In this document: positions 9,625 to 18,527 of the stretch, piece by piece
How the letters are laid out: each line of letters begins with the position of its first letter
Position numbering within the stretch: the stretch's first letter is position 1
From: Prostheceraeus crozeri
Lineage: Eukaryota > Platyhelminthes > Polycladida > Euryleptidae
NCBI GenBank assembly: GCA_907163375.1
Contig: CAJQUW010007414.1
Span: forward strand, 515,723 to 579,722
Length of the DNA: 64,000 nt
Reading direction: 5' to 3'
The notes under the pieces: model-generated
The model's input: the letters and a program-made list of their open reading frames with translations, nothing else
What the model was told of the DNA's origin: nothing
The model's database searches: none
Program-made: the position numbers and the translations under genes

Positions 9625-12600
9625 TTATAATTCTTCTTCCCAGTCTTCACTATCATTGTATTCAATTATATTACATTCTTTTTTTATTCGTTGAAATATT
9701 TCGTCTTGAACATCTTCTCCGCTATAGGGGGGCATAATACCATTTGCATTAGGCGCTTGACGTTTAAGAATATTTATTTTACCAGTGAATCTTTTTTCTT
9801 CAGTGTTATTATCTTTATCAGGAATACTAATACCAGTTTCTAAAGATCTTTTCCATGGTTTATTAACAATTGTTGTCAATGTTTCCCCATGGTATAATTG
9901 AATGAAATCTTCTACTTTTACTTTAGTTTTTGTATAACCCTTAAATGTTTTCTTTTCACTAAGTCTCCCTTGTTCATCTACAGTAATACAATATTTTATT
10001 TTGGGGGCGATAAACAATCCATATATAATTCCCCCATTTCCATAATCATTTTTCCCTTGGCATAATTCCCCGCCAACATATCCAGCCGCATCTAATTTAT
10101 TGAAGAGTTCATTGGAAATGTAGATGGAATCAGTATCTGTGTAATGTATGTGTTTTTCTTTAAAACCATTAATTTCTAAAATAAAGTTATTCATGATTCT
10201 TCTAGAGTGAGCAAGAATAAAAGAACCTAAATGTGATGGCATGAATGATGTCGCAGCGTAGCTGCTCAGACCGTTGGTCGTCGTAGCGTAGCTGCTCAGA
10301 CCGTTGGTCGTCGTAGCGTAGCCGCTCAGGCCTTTGGTCGTCTTTTCAGTGTCTGTAATATTAGCTTTAAGAAACTCATCGTCTTAACTCATAAATGATA
10401 TTTAGTGGTTATGTCTTTTTGTACGGTTTTTCCATATAGTGAATTCATTAATAATTTAATTAACTCATCGCCTACAGTGTTTCCTTCTATTTTATATTTT
10501 TTTCTTAAATTGAAGAGCTTTTCAATGTATTTGCGAAATGGTGAAATGTGATAATTTTCTTCATAAATTATACCATCTGTAATAGATAATATTTTCCCGC
10601 CACATCTAACAATTTCCTGTATGTCTACAGAAGTTAATACATCATAACACATTCCATTCCTAAACCTTATTATTTCTTGATTGCAATTGTTTTCATTCTT
10701 TACCTTATCTTTCGCAGGAACTGGTTGAAAAAACATCTCATCAGGATAATGAAACACAACTGTGAATATTCCAGTTTTAGGACGAAATGATTGAGTGTTA
10801 AATTGATATAATACTGCTTGTTCTTCTTCTTGTCTAAATTTTCTAGCCGATTCAGCTTTAGGGTATTCTGAATGTTCGTCATACATAGCTGATGGATATA
10901 AAGATGTTGCATCAAAAGCCATTAAGAATTCATTTCGTTGGTCGAGTAGTTTATGTTTAATTTCTTTACAGAGAGCATTCTTGTCTTGCAACTGATTATA
11001 CTGCTTCATTAAATCTATTAAATTATTATGACCAGGAAAATATCGTTGTAATATTGGTAGCAAGATGTTACAAAATGGAGATTCGTAATGTCTTATATTT
11101 GCTGACACTCTTCCACCTTTAACAGATTTTCTAACATAGTTTCTAGTCCATAAATCAGTATGCGAATGAATATTTATGTTGTCTTCTTGTACACTCTTCA
11201 TCCAACCGTTAAATGTTAAAGCGGAGGATGTTAAATTAGTAGTTATATCTTCACCAACTAATTCTTTCATAACATTATTATACTTGTAGATACAAAATGC
11301 TAATGAAAGAACATCGTTAATTAAATACGGTTTCCACTCATGTTCTTTTTCTAGATAATTATCATGTGTAATTTCACCAATTTCATAATTTAATTTACAC
11401 ATATTGGTGGGGATTTTAAAATTCTCACACCATTTGGAAAGACTTGTTTTCACGTGTTGTAAGCTACATTTCATTACAATAGTTTGTAAAAGTTTGCTTG
11501 GTTTTATGTTACGTTTTGTAGAGTCACCTAGTTGCTTAGATCTAGAGGAGCGTTGGATATACTTACTAACACTTTCAGTTGTATAAGGATTTTGTAAAGA
11601 AGCAGTGAGTATTCCTCGTGATGTTTTAAGCGGTGGTTTAGTTAATTTAAAATTAGATTTGAGTGGAAAATATGCATCGAATCCTGATGAATTATGTGCT
11701 ATTAAAGTTACTTTCGAATGATTAAAAGATCCAAGGTTTTTGAAAAATTGATGTATCGGACATACGTCCTCTGGGTTTCCCCCGGACGGACATTCATTAT
11801 GTTTCCTAATAAAGATTTTCACACAACGTTGAAGTTTGTTAAGTTCTTGCTCAGTTAAGTTATTATATTCACTTACCTGTTTCTTAAGTTCTTTAATCTC
11901 ATGTTCATCCTTGCTCCTTTTTATTTTAATCATATCGCGTAACAATCGCGCGTCTATTTCTTCCAATCTTTGCTTCGGTAAGCAACACATGAATTTATTG
12001 AAATTGATAGTACCTAAAGCATAAGGAATAGGATGAGCTGTTGCACAACGAGGATCTGGATAAGTTTCGAGATCCCATATATATGTTGAACCATAGTCAA
12101 TTGGTTTCTTTGTTATGGTCTTATACGGAAGTGTTGTTAGATTTTCATCAGTGACAGTTTTATATATTGGTTTGAAATTATTTTCAATTTCTCTAATAGC
12201 TTCTGCTTTATGGAATTTATTGATTAAACAATAATGACCTATTGATGAACCTTCGTGAAAATAATTGTAATAAACATAACTATAAGGTGTTGTAATACCT
12301 CTGGGATTTAAATGACGATTATTAGCACTATAATACTGTACACATTCTCCAAAGTATTTATTGAATTGGGAAAATTTACAGTTTGCCATTACTCCTGTCC
12401 TAGATGTAGCTTTCTCTTTATATAAAAAGTCATTAAACATCTCGATTATAATTTTAGCTTGTTCTTGATTGAACCCACGTAAGGCGTTGTAACATTTTAT
12501 AAAGCAGAAATCTTCAGAAGGAATGTAACAATATTGCCCAATGTATTCTTTAATTCTATATTTCATATTAATACCAGCGCCTCTATGTGATCTTTGTACG

Positions 12601-13031
12601 AGTTTCATACCAAAATCTTCGTATTTGATACTACCTGTAAAAATCCATTCGTTAGCATCGGATTTCTCTTCTAGATTAAGAAACCATGTTTCAAATGAAT
12701 TTTTATTATAAAACGTAGCGTAAAAGTTTTCTATTGCGGTTCCATCTTCTTTGTTTATTACACCCAATAAATTTAAAACTTTCCCATTGCGTAACAGCTC
12801 ACGTATATCATTTACTACATTAGTAAAAAGTTCATTTTCATACGTGATAGCGTTCGGATTAAACAGATTCAATAGATCATCACCAAGTCTATCATCAGAG
12901 AATATGTCGGGAATTGGTGCGCGCTTACTACGTTTACGTCTACGTTCAATTTGTGCATCAAACTCATCAATTTGTTTCTTTATTAACTCGTCAAGTGTAT
13001 GTGTTGATTTGTTACTCATTTTACAATTCAT
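9625..13031 (-). pseudogene. pPolB: Polinton protein-primed DNA polymerase B (broken)
   Basis: Family B, protein-primed DNA polymerase that would copy the element. The N-terminal part is basic and lacks a recognisable domain. The 3'-5' exonuclease signals are YIWDLET (about residue 318) and AHNSSGFDAYF (about 445). Polymerase motifs include FDATSLYPSAM, a KLLMNSLYGK motif and the YTDTDSIYI palm motif near the C-terminal end. The start is at or just after 13031, after TTTTAAAAAT; a second in-frame ATG lies at 13019. The gene is broken, about once. It heads the minus-strand block and converges on the packaging ATPase. Confidence 0.92.
10251..10340. repeat. 30-bp tandem repeat x 3 in the polymerase region
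   Basis: Three head-to-tail 30-bp units (tcgtagcgtagctgctcaga followed by ten more bases); the third differs at a few positions. Each unit contains GACC-GTT-GGTC or a close variant, the same kind of small palindrome found at Polinton gene ends. Confidence 0.9.
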
Positions 13032-13059
13032 ATTTTTAAAAGAAAAATTATGTTTTTAA

Positions 13060-13359
13060 TTACATATACACAGGAATATTTAGTTCATTTAATGTCTCTA
13101 GATCGTAAGCTGTTAAATGTTCTTTCTTAACCAACCACCATAAATTATTATACGCTAAGAATACTCTGAAACTTCGTAGACACAGTGGAAAGTCTTTTGT
13201 TTTAGCGTAACTTCTTATACCATGTTTTATTTTATAATCTTGCACGAATTGCATATATTTTCGATGATATTGACTTTTAACTGATTGTTTTGAATTTACA
13301 GGGTTTGTAGGATGACGATAATCTTTTAAAACTGGCACGTGTTCTATTTTGTACTCCAT
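13060..13359 (-). CDS. Polinton small hypothetical protein (99 aa)
   Basis: Family not recognised. The protein is basic and helical, with FRVFLAYNNLWWLVKKEHLTAYD near the end, which might be a compact DNA- or protein-binding domain. It lies 29 bp upstream of the polymerase start in the same direction, and its ATG follows an A-rich TTTTTAAAATATG run. In other Polintons small ORFs sit near the polymerase, and a terminal protein would be one candidate role; nothing here proves it. Confidence 0.6.
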   Translation of the reverse strand: MEYKIEHVPVLKDYRHPTNPVNSKQSVKSQYHRKYMQFVQDYKIKHGIRSYAKTKDFPLCLRSFRVFLAYNNLWWLVKKEHLTAYDLETLNELNIPVYM

Positions 13360-13379
13360 ATTTTAAAAAGAAAAAAAAT

Positions 13380-14582
13380 TTACATATTATTTAACTCATT
13401 TAATATTGGTTTTATGTCACTCAATGTACTTTTGGCATCACTGACTAGAGGGTGTACATTTTTTAGTACATCACGGAAATCATTAATGCCTGTTCTAATA
13501 ACATCTAGTGTATCTCTATTCTCTAATCGTTCAGGGGTTTTAATTTTTAACACATTATTCAGATAATGATCGAAATAGAAATAAAATGTTTCGGGTATGA
13601 TTGTTAGTGGTTCAAGTGATTCGTTTTCTAGAAAAATTGTTATTTCTTCTATATTATGTGGCGACAAGTTCTTAGCACTTGCGTAGAGACTAATGTCAAA
13701 ATCTGTTGCATTACTATAAAAATCATGCTCAGTATCCAATAGTATATTTAGATCGCTATCATACACTTGCATTTGATTCAAAATAGTATCAACCCGTATT
13801 ATACCGTACTTAACATGTACATATTTAGCTAAGGGTAAAGTTAGTCTATAATTTTTCTTGATATCCTCAAAGAATGCTGCATTATTTTGAGTAGTTGTAT
13901 AAAAGGTTTCCACATTTTCTCTAATCTTATTATCCACGTCACAGGCTTTATGAGCTAATACTACAATTTGTATATGATGGTGACGGCCTTTTGTAAATAT
14001 TTCTGATATGTTCTTTTGCTTCACTAAACTAGCTACATCATCTAACACTAGTAAAGACTTTTGCGTGTATGTCCCAGCAAAAGTACTCATATCTTCTAAC
14101 ATACATAAATCTTTTTCGTTATAAACATTTGTATATCCTTGCCATTCATCTTCCTGTAGACAAAACACATGTACATTAGTTTCATTAGGATAATGATCAT
14201 TTATATACTTTCTAAGAAACGTAGTCTTTCCACTCGCTGTTTTGCCATATATTATAAAATGTAAGCTCTCTTGTGTAACACGCCCTTTAGGTTTCTCTAC
14301 GACACGAGTAACTGGTCTCCAGCCTTTAAAGGTTTTTATTTGTTCTTTATAAAATGCAACCTTCGTTTGTTCTGCTGTTTGTAAGAACCCTAACCAATTT
14401 ATAAAACAATAAATAAGATAAATAAGAACACATATAATAATAATTTTCACACAATGAAATTTTAGAAACCCAAAGAAACGACCGAGATCTGAATTTTCTG
14501 AAAATAAAGATTGCTCTTCATTATATTGATTGCGTGGATTGATGATCGTGGGAATTTCGGAATACGATTTTTCTATATTCAT
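13380..14582 (-). CDS. Second P-loop ATPase, membrane-anchored
   Basis: 400 aa. A hydrophobic segment at about residues 45-67 (CVKIIIICVLIYLIYCFINW) is a clear transmembrane candidate, followed by Walker A YGKTASGKTT at 112-121, Walker B SLLVLDD near 176-182, and TKGRHHHIQIVVLAHKA near 197-213. The last segment mirrors the GRH..x..L.Q region of A32-type ATPases. The C-terminal 150 residues are helical and carry no motif I know. It could be a membrane-linked paralogue of the packaging ATPase or an unrelated AAA-type protein of viral origin. The ATG follows TATAAAAAAAGTAAAAAAA. It sits in the minus-strand block upstream of the small gene and polymerase. Confidence 0.8.
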   Translation of the reverse strand: MNIEKSYSEIPTIINPRNQYNEEQSLFSENSDLGRFFGFLKFHCVKIIIICVLIYLIYCFINWLGFLQTAEQTKVAFYKEQIKTFKGWRPVTRVVEKPKGRVTQESLHFIIYGKTASGKTTFLRKYINDHYPNETNVHVFCLQEDEWQGYTNVYNEKDLCMLEDMSTFAGTYTQKSLLVLDDVASLVKQKNISEIFTKGRHHHIQIVVLAHKACDVDNKIRENVETFYTTTQNNAAFFEDIKKNYRLTLPLAKYVHVKYGIIRVDTILNQMQVYDSDLNILLDTEHDFYSNATDFDISLYASAKNLSPHNIEEITIFLENESLEPLTIIPETFYFYFDHYLNNVLKIKTPERLENRDTLDVIRTGINDFRDVLKNVHPLVSDAKSTLSDIKPILNELNNM

Positions 14583-14628
14583 TTTTTTTACTTTTTTTAT
14601 ACGAAAAATGTTTCAAACTCTCTCAACT

Positions 14629-14794
14629 AGTCCGACACTCTCTTGAGCAACTGTAATAGTCCGGTGCTCTCTTGAGTGTTTGACCTCTGTAGGACTTCCG
14701 GACTACTACGGACTATTGAGTCCGGGGCTCAAATGAAGGTAAAACACTCAAAAGAGCACCGGACTATTACGGAAGCTCAAGAGAGTGTCGGACT
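14629..14794. repeat. Long inverted repeat (cruciform/hairpin)
   Basis: Arms of about 53 bp at 14629-14681 and 14742-14794 are nearly perfect complements, with GAGAGTGTCGGACT pairing with AGTCCGACACTCTC. The 60-bp loop holds a smaller palindrome around GGACT/AGTCC. It lies in the 230-bp gap between the second ATPase and the zinc-finger gene, close to the middle of the Polinton. It could be a small inserted element, a transcription signal or a replication feature. Confidence 0.85.
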
Positions 14795-14813
14795 ACTACG
14801 GATATAAAATTAA

Positions 14814-15185
14814 TTAATTCACACAAATTGCTGCATGACGTGAGAAGTTTCTCTCCAACAGAACTTTATTGCACTTGTTACATCTCACTTGTGTTTTTAA
14901 ACATTCTTTACACCGGTATTTACTATCATAAAATTCTGTTTTGAGCTTAACTATTTGACAATTAGTGCATTTTCGTGTACTAATAGCACATGAATTAGAA
15001 TGATTCAAGAAACCTTGACTAGTAAAAAACTTATTACAATTCGAACATTGTCTATCTTTTACTTTTGGTTGTGATGGTGATTGACATGTTTTTTGGTGAC
15101 GCATAAAGTTCTTAGATGTTACACTTTTTCCACAATCACTACATGTTCTCATATGTTTATTTAATGATGAATTGTTGGATAACAT
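14814..15185 (-). CDS. Polinton C2HC zinc-finger protein
   Basis: 123 aa from the ATG at 15185, which follows CTAAAAAT. It has three fingers of the form C-x2-C-x11-H-x3-C (CSDC...HQKTC, CSNC...HSNSC, CNKC...HAAIC), plus a CTNC...CKEC pair before the last that could form a zinc ribbon. The role is probably nucleic-acid or protein binding, for instance a regulator. The gene diverges from the coiled-coil gene with only 32 bp between the start codons, so the two probably share a control region. An upstream frame extends to 15254 but would overlap the neighbour, so I prefer the later start. Confidence 0.75.
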   Translation of the reverse strand: MLSNNSSLNKHMRTCSDCGKSVTSKNFMRHQKTCQSPSQPKVKDRQCSNCNKFFTSQGFLNHSNSCAISTRKCTNCQIVKLKTEFYDSKYRCKECLKTQVRCNKCNKVLLERNFSRHAAICVN

Positions 15186-15217
15186 ATTTTTAGCAGAAAA
15201 AAATAATCTAGAAAAAA

Positions 15218-15913
15218 ATGATGTTAACAAATGTTGGCGGGTGTGCTTACACACCGAATAATCAAGAATCAGAAATAGAACTAGACAACTATATCATGAA
15301 AACTGGAGACATTTTAACAGGTCCGTTACATCTTTCTATTCTTCCACAACAAAGTACTGAGTTAGCAAATAAAGAATATGTTGATAAACAGTTCGATAGA
15401 ATTGTGTCACTGCTCTCTCCACTAACGAAAGAAACCAAGCTTCTAAAGCAGAATGATGAAAGACTGCAAGAAAAGCTAACAGACCTAAGTAGCAAACATG
15501 GAAATATAGAAGCAGATATAGTAAAACTTCATAAAAAAATAACAGAACATTCAAAACTTGTGATCCTGTTATCACTAAATTTAAAGTCTGCCATTGCAAA
15601 GAATACAAAACAAAATATACAACTGAAAGAAGAGTTAGAAAAAGTAAGCGAAAAGAATCGGAAATTATTACAGCACTTACAACAGCTGCAATCCACATTC
15701 CAAAAAAGTGTTGGTGAATTAAGTAGCCGTATCACACAACAAGTAAAGCAAATGAACAGAATGATAAATGAAGTTAAAGCACTTAAACAAAAGGTTAGTG
15801 AATTGAAGACCCTTAAAACGAATTTAGATAAAGGAAATAAGGAACAGTTGAATGCTATTAAAGTTCAATTGGCCGCTCTTAAAACAGAAGTAAAGAAAAG
15901 TGAGAAAAAATAG
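15218..15913 (+). CDS. Fibre-like coiled-coil protein with tail-fibre-type N-terminus
   Basis: 231 aa. Residues 28-57 (MKTGDILTGPLHL, then ANKEYVDKQ) match the consensus wording of phage tail-fibre N-terminal repeats (GDxMTGxLxL...AxxKxYVD). The remainder is a long Lys/Glu/Gln/Leu-rich stretch with heptad-like spacing, so an extended trimeric or dimeric stalk is plausible. It opens the plus-strand block of virion-type genes. A role as a vertex fibre or receptor-binding stalk is inference; a simple coiled-coil scaffold is the alternative. The ATG follows CTAGAAAAAA. How the C-terminal end is made is uncertain. Confidence 0.65.
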   Translation: MMLTNVGGCAYTPNNQESEIELDNYIMKTGDILTGPLHLSILPQQSTELANKEYVDKQFDRIVSLLSPLTKETKLLKQNDERLQEKLTDLSSKHGNIEADIVKLHKKITEHSKLVILLSLNLKSAIAKNTKQNIQLKEELEKVSEKNRKLLQHLQQLQSTFQKSVGELSSRITQQVKQMNRMINEVKALKQKVSELKTLKTNLDKGNKEQLNAIKVQLAALKTEVKKSEKK

Positions 15914-16035
15914 AAGTAAATGAAAAAGAAATTAAAGTACATCACACGCTGCTTGACGCAATAGATAAAGTGCAACAGGCAATTAATAAAGTTACCGCGA
16001 AGTTGTTGTCCATACACAAACGTAAATCTTAATCA

Positions 16036-16046
16036 GACCAAAGGTC
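16036..16046. terminator. GACC-AAA-GGTC hairpin
   Basis: Small perfect stem with a 3-nt loop, downstream of the coiled-coil gene and just before the next start. Same design as hairpins at other Polinton gene ends. Confidence 0.4.
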
Positions 16047-16062
16047 CAAAGTCAAATTTAAG

Positions 16063-16075
16063 CTTAAAAAAAATG
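16063..16075 (+). promoter_or_regulatory. CTTAAAAAAAATG start-proximal motif
   Basis: A-rich run joined to the ATG at 16073; nearly the same as the motif at 7903-7914. Confidence 0.55.
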
Positions 16076-16573
16076 CCTATAATTTATAAACACAATCTTA
16101 AACATTTTGCTTCAAATAATAAAATTGCTCATGAACCATCTCTGAATCCTGTGTACCATTATGATAGTGTAGAAACTGTTGGAACAAAGTTCCTAGGCAC
16201 TGCAGGTGCCGTCCAAACAGAAGGAGCTGGCATCTTTTCTGGTATCGGTAGTATCGTTAACTTGATTAAAAATAATAAAGATTTGATTTCATCTGCTGCT
16301 AAAGGTGCAGCTGCTATAGGTAGTACAGCTAGCGCAATATCGAATGCTGTTAAGTCACAAAACGAATTAAAGCAACTAGAAGCTATTCGCAAACTTAGGA
16401 ATGATGCAAAAGAAATGCAAAAAGACAAAAAGCTCTCAGAGGAAACAAAAAACAAAATTGCTAAATTAGCGAAGATGGAAAGTAAACATGATGAAAAAAC
16501 AATTGAAGAAATGAGAGGAAATGGGATGCAGTCCCTAACCACTAACGTGGGAAATGGATTAGCAAAATTCTAG
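16073..16573 (+). CDS. Polinton minor virion-type protein with amphipathic segment
   Basis: 166 aa. A Gly/Ala-rich amphipathic to hydrophobic region at about residues 50-92 (GAGIFSGIGSIVNLI, AAKGAAAIGSTASAI) is followed by a Lys/Glu-rich helical tail. The overall shape recalls membrane-active cement proteins of adenovirus-like viruses (pVI type), but I cannot show homology. It lies immediately before the major capsid gene, which supports a virion role. No breaks seen. Confidence 0.65.
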   Translation: MPIIYKHNLKHFASNNKIAHEPSLNPVYHYDSVETVGTKFLGTAGAVQTEGAGIFSGIGSIVNLIKNNKDLISSAAKGAAAIGSTASAISNAVKSQNELKQLEAIRKLRNDAKEMQKDKKLSEETKNKIAKLAKMESKHDEKTIEEMRGNGMQSLTTNVGNGLAKF

Positions 16574-16575
16574 TA

Positions 16576-16599
16576 GAACCTTGTTCAGAGGCTTTAGCC
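16576..16599. terminator. Paired hairpins GAAC-CTT-GTTC and GGC-TTTA-GCC
   Basis: Two small palindromes directly after the stop of the 166-aa gene, before the A-rich leader of the capsid gene. Confidence 0.45.
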
Positions 16600-16635
16600 G
16601 AGTATCAAACTGATTTTTTCTAATAAAAAAATATA

Positions 16636-17970
16636 ATGTCAACTCTGTTTGAAAGCAAATTTAGGTTAGACGATCCCCCGTTCATTACTTACAATCAAAA
16701 AAAGAATGACTATATAAGAATTGCTATGAACCCCGGTTCTTCCAGTAGAGTGAATACAGGAGGCGATTTAATTTTTGAAGTTGACAATCAACAAAGTTAT
16801 TTATATTTACCCGATTCATTTTTACACTGTGAATATTCTCTTTATTCTGATGCTGATTTTACAACACCATTACCTGCTACGGATAATATTACATTAGAAA
16901 ACAATTTCTTCCCAAGATTATTCACACAAATGCGTTTAGATGTTGCAACACAAAATATAGAAACCATAAGTGATTCACCTGGCATTATTGATTCAATGCT
17001 TCGATTTGTAACAATAGGTGAAAATACTAAAATGCATGAAATCGAAGGATGGTTACCTGATAACCATACCGGCATACTTAAAGATGATTTAACTCACACT
17101 GGAACAGATTCAGCAGGAATTGCGAAAGATGTAGAAAACATAGTGAAACAGTTAAACAGTACACAAAATAGCTCATACCAGAAAAGACGCAATTTTAATA
17201 ATAAAAGTAAACAAACTGTTAATTGGTCATTGTCTCCATTATTCGGGTATTTAGATTACACTAAAATATCATATCACTTAAAATTCAAACTCATAGTTCA
17301 TCGCACTGTAAATAATGAATCAATATTTTATGGAAAGGCTGGGAAGAAAGCATACCTAAAAATTGATAGACTTGAATGGTGGATTAAGCACATTACTCCT
17401 AGTTTAGAGGTTGAATTAACTATTACGAAAAGATTAGATACTAATAAACCAATTCCAGTAAGTTTTATGAAGCGTACTGCAAGCTCTGTCACGTTTACCG
17501 AACAAAGATTTAACTGGCATTTCACAAGGACATCAAATACACCAAGATATTTTTTGCTCACTTTTCAAAAGAATGAAACGCCTAGTTTTGATAAGAACAA
17601 TAATCTTTTCCATATTAATTCAATTCGAAGTTTACAAATTTCATTAAATCAAACACGTTATCCTATTGATCCATTGAGATTTGATAACGCAAATAATCAA
17701 TTCATGGAAGGATATGACGCTTATAGAAATTTGTGCCGAGAATTTGGAGTTGAAGCACAATTAAATCCTGTAGATTGGAAGAATTTATATCCTGTTTTCT
17801 GTTTTGATTTAAGTGCACAATCTGAAGATATTATCAAGACCGGTTGTGATGTGACAATTAATATTGAAAAGGCAAATTCCACAACATCATTGATGGCTTA
17901 TGGTTTATTGCTAGAAGACACCGAATATTCTATTGAAATTATTAATGGAAAGATGGTTAGGATTGGTTAG
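16636..17970 (+). CDS. MCP: Polinton major capsid protein (double jelly roll)
   Basis: 444 aa. The sequence is beta-rich with the wording I recall from Polinton double-jelly-roll proteins: DPPFITYNQKKNDYI at the start, an acidic/Asn-rich surface loop region around 150-190, DYTKISYHLKFKLIV, WWIKHITPSLEVELT, FTRTSNTPRYFLLTFQ and a final SLMAYGLLLEDTEYSI. The double jelly roll forms hexon-like trimers that tile the capsid. Neighbours (minor virion proteins, packaging ATPase, protease) agree. The start at 16636 follows TAATAAAAAAATATA. Assignment is by length, context and motifs, not by a search. No breaks seen. Confidence 0.82.
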   Translation: MSTLFESKFRLDDPPFITYNQKKNDYIRIAMNPGSSSRVNTGGDLIFEVDNQQSYLYLPDSFLHCEYSLYSDADFTTPLPATDNITLENNFFPRLFTQMRLDVATQNIETISDSPGIIDSMLRFVTIGENTKMHEIEGWLPDNHTGILKDDLTHTGTDSAGIAKDVENIVKQLNSTQNSSYQKRRNFNNKSKQTVNWSLSPLFGYLDYTKISYHLKFKLIVHRTVNNESIFYGKAGKKAYLKIDRLEWWIKHITPSLEVELTITKRLDTNKPIPVSFMKRTASSVTFTEQRFNWHFTRTSNTPRYFLLTFQKNETPSFDKNNNLFHINSIRSLQISLNQTRYPIDPLRFDNANNQFMEGYDAYRNLCREFGVEAQLNPVDWKNLYPVFCFDLSAQSEDIIKTGCDVTINIEKANSTTSLMAYGLLLEDTEYSIEIINGKMVRIG

Positions 17971-18000
17971 TAACCTTAGGACCTTTGGTCCGATCGGTTA
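17971..18000. terminator. Nested hairpin after the capsid gene
   Basis: GGACC-TTT-GGTCC at 17979-17991 is enclosed by TAACC (17971-17975) and GGTTA (17996-18000). It begins right after the capsid stop codon. A 3'-end signal is a reasonable reading. Confidence 0.5.
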
Positions 18001-18027
18001 GAAAAACCAAAGACTATAAATTTTTTA

Positions 18028-18037
18028 TTAAAAAATG
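18028..18037 (+). promoter_or_regulatory. TTAAAAAATG start-proximal motif
   Basis: A-rich run joined to the ATG at 18035, between the capsid gene hairpin and the next gene. Confidence 0.5.
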
Positions 18038-18508
18038 GCGCAAGTGAATAATAAAACGGTTGAATTAAAACTACGTAACATCATTGACAGAAATACCCCT
18101 AAAACTATTACAATTAACAAAAGGAAGTATTACATAAGTAAACCAATGATAGAGAATATCAAATTACAAGAAGAAAAGAATGGTGGAATTCTCCCATTAA
18201 TTCCGCTAATCATAGGTGGCATAGCAGCAGCAGGAAGTGTTGCAGGTGGGACAGCTGGTATTGTCCAGGCAGTAAATAAAAATAAAGCAGAGAAGGCAGC
18301 ATTAGAAGAGCAAAAACGTCATAATAGGGAGTTAGAGAAAGCTGCTAGAGGTGACGGAATAGTAGATAATTTCATTAGCAAATTAAATTTAGTTGATGAA
18401 GGGAAACGAGTTCTTAAAAATGTCCTACACAATATTGATGATTTGATTCAAATAAAAGAAACAAAAGACGGATCTGGCATATATCTAAATCCTAGTATGG
18501 TGCGATAA
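18035..18508 (+). CDS. Polinton hydrophobic virion-type protein (pX-like)
   Basis: 157 aa. A Gly/Ala/Ile-rich hydrophobic segment (GGILPLIPLIIGGIAAAG, about residues 49-66) is followed by a Lys/Glu helix (NKNKAEKAALEEQKRHNREL) and an ending with GSGIYLNP. This layout is familiar from a small protein near the capsid gene in other Polintons, which has been likened to adenovirus core protein X; I state that from memory. It lies between the capsid and PLA2-integrase genes. A membrane-acting or core role is inferred. Confidence 0.65.
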   Translation: MAQVNNKTVELKLRNIIDRNTPKTITINKRKYYISKPMIENIKLQEEKNGGILPLIPLIIGGIAAAGSVAGGTAGIVQAVNKNKAEKAALEEQKRHNRELEKAARGDGIVDNFISKLNLVDEGKRVLKNVLHNIDDLIQIKETKDGSGIYLNPSMVR

Positions 18509-18519
18509 GATTTAATCTT
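18507..18519. terminator. AAGAT-TTA-ATCTT palindrome over the stop codon
   Basis: Perfect 5-bp stem with a 3-nt loop overlapping the stop of the 157-aa gene, in a 16-bp gap before the next ATG. Confidence 0.35.
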
Positions 18520-18527
18520 TAAAAATG
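18517..18527 (+). promoter_or_regulatory. CTTTAAAAATG start-proximal motif
   Basis: A-rich run joined to the ATG at 18525. Confidence 0.45.
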
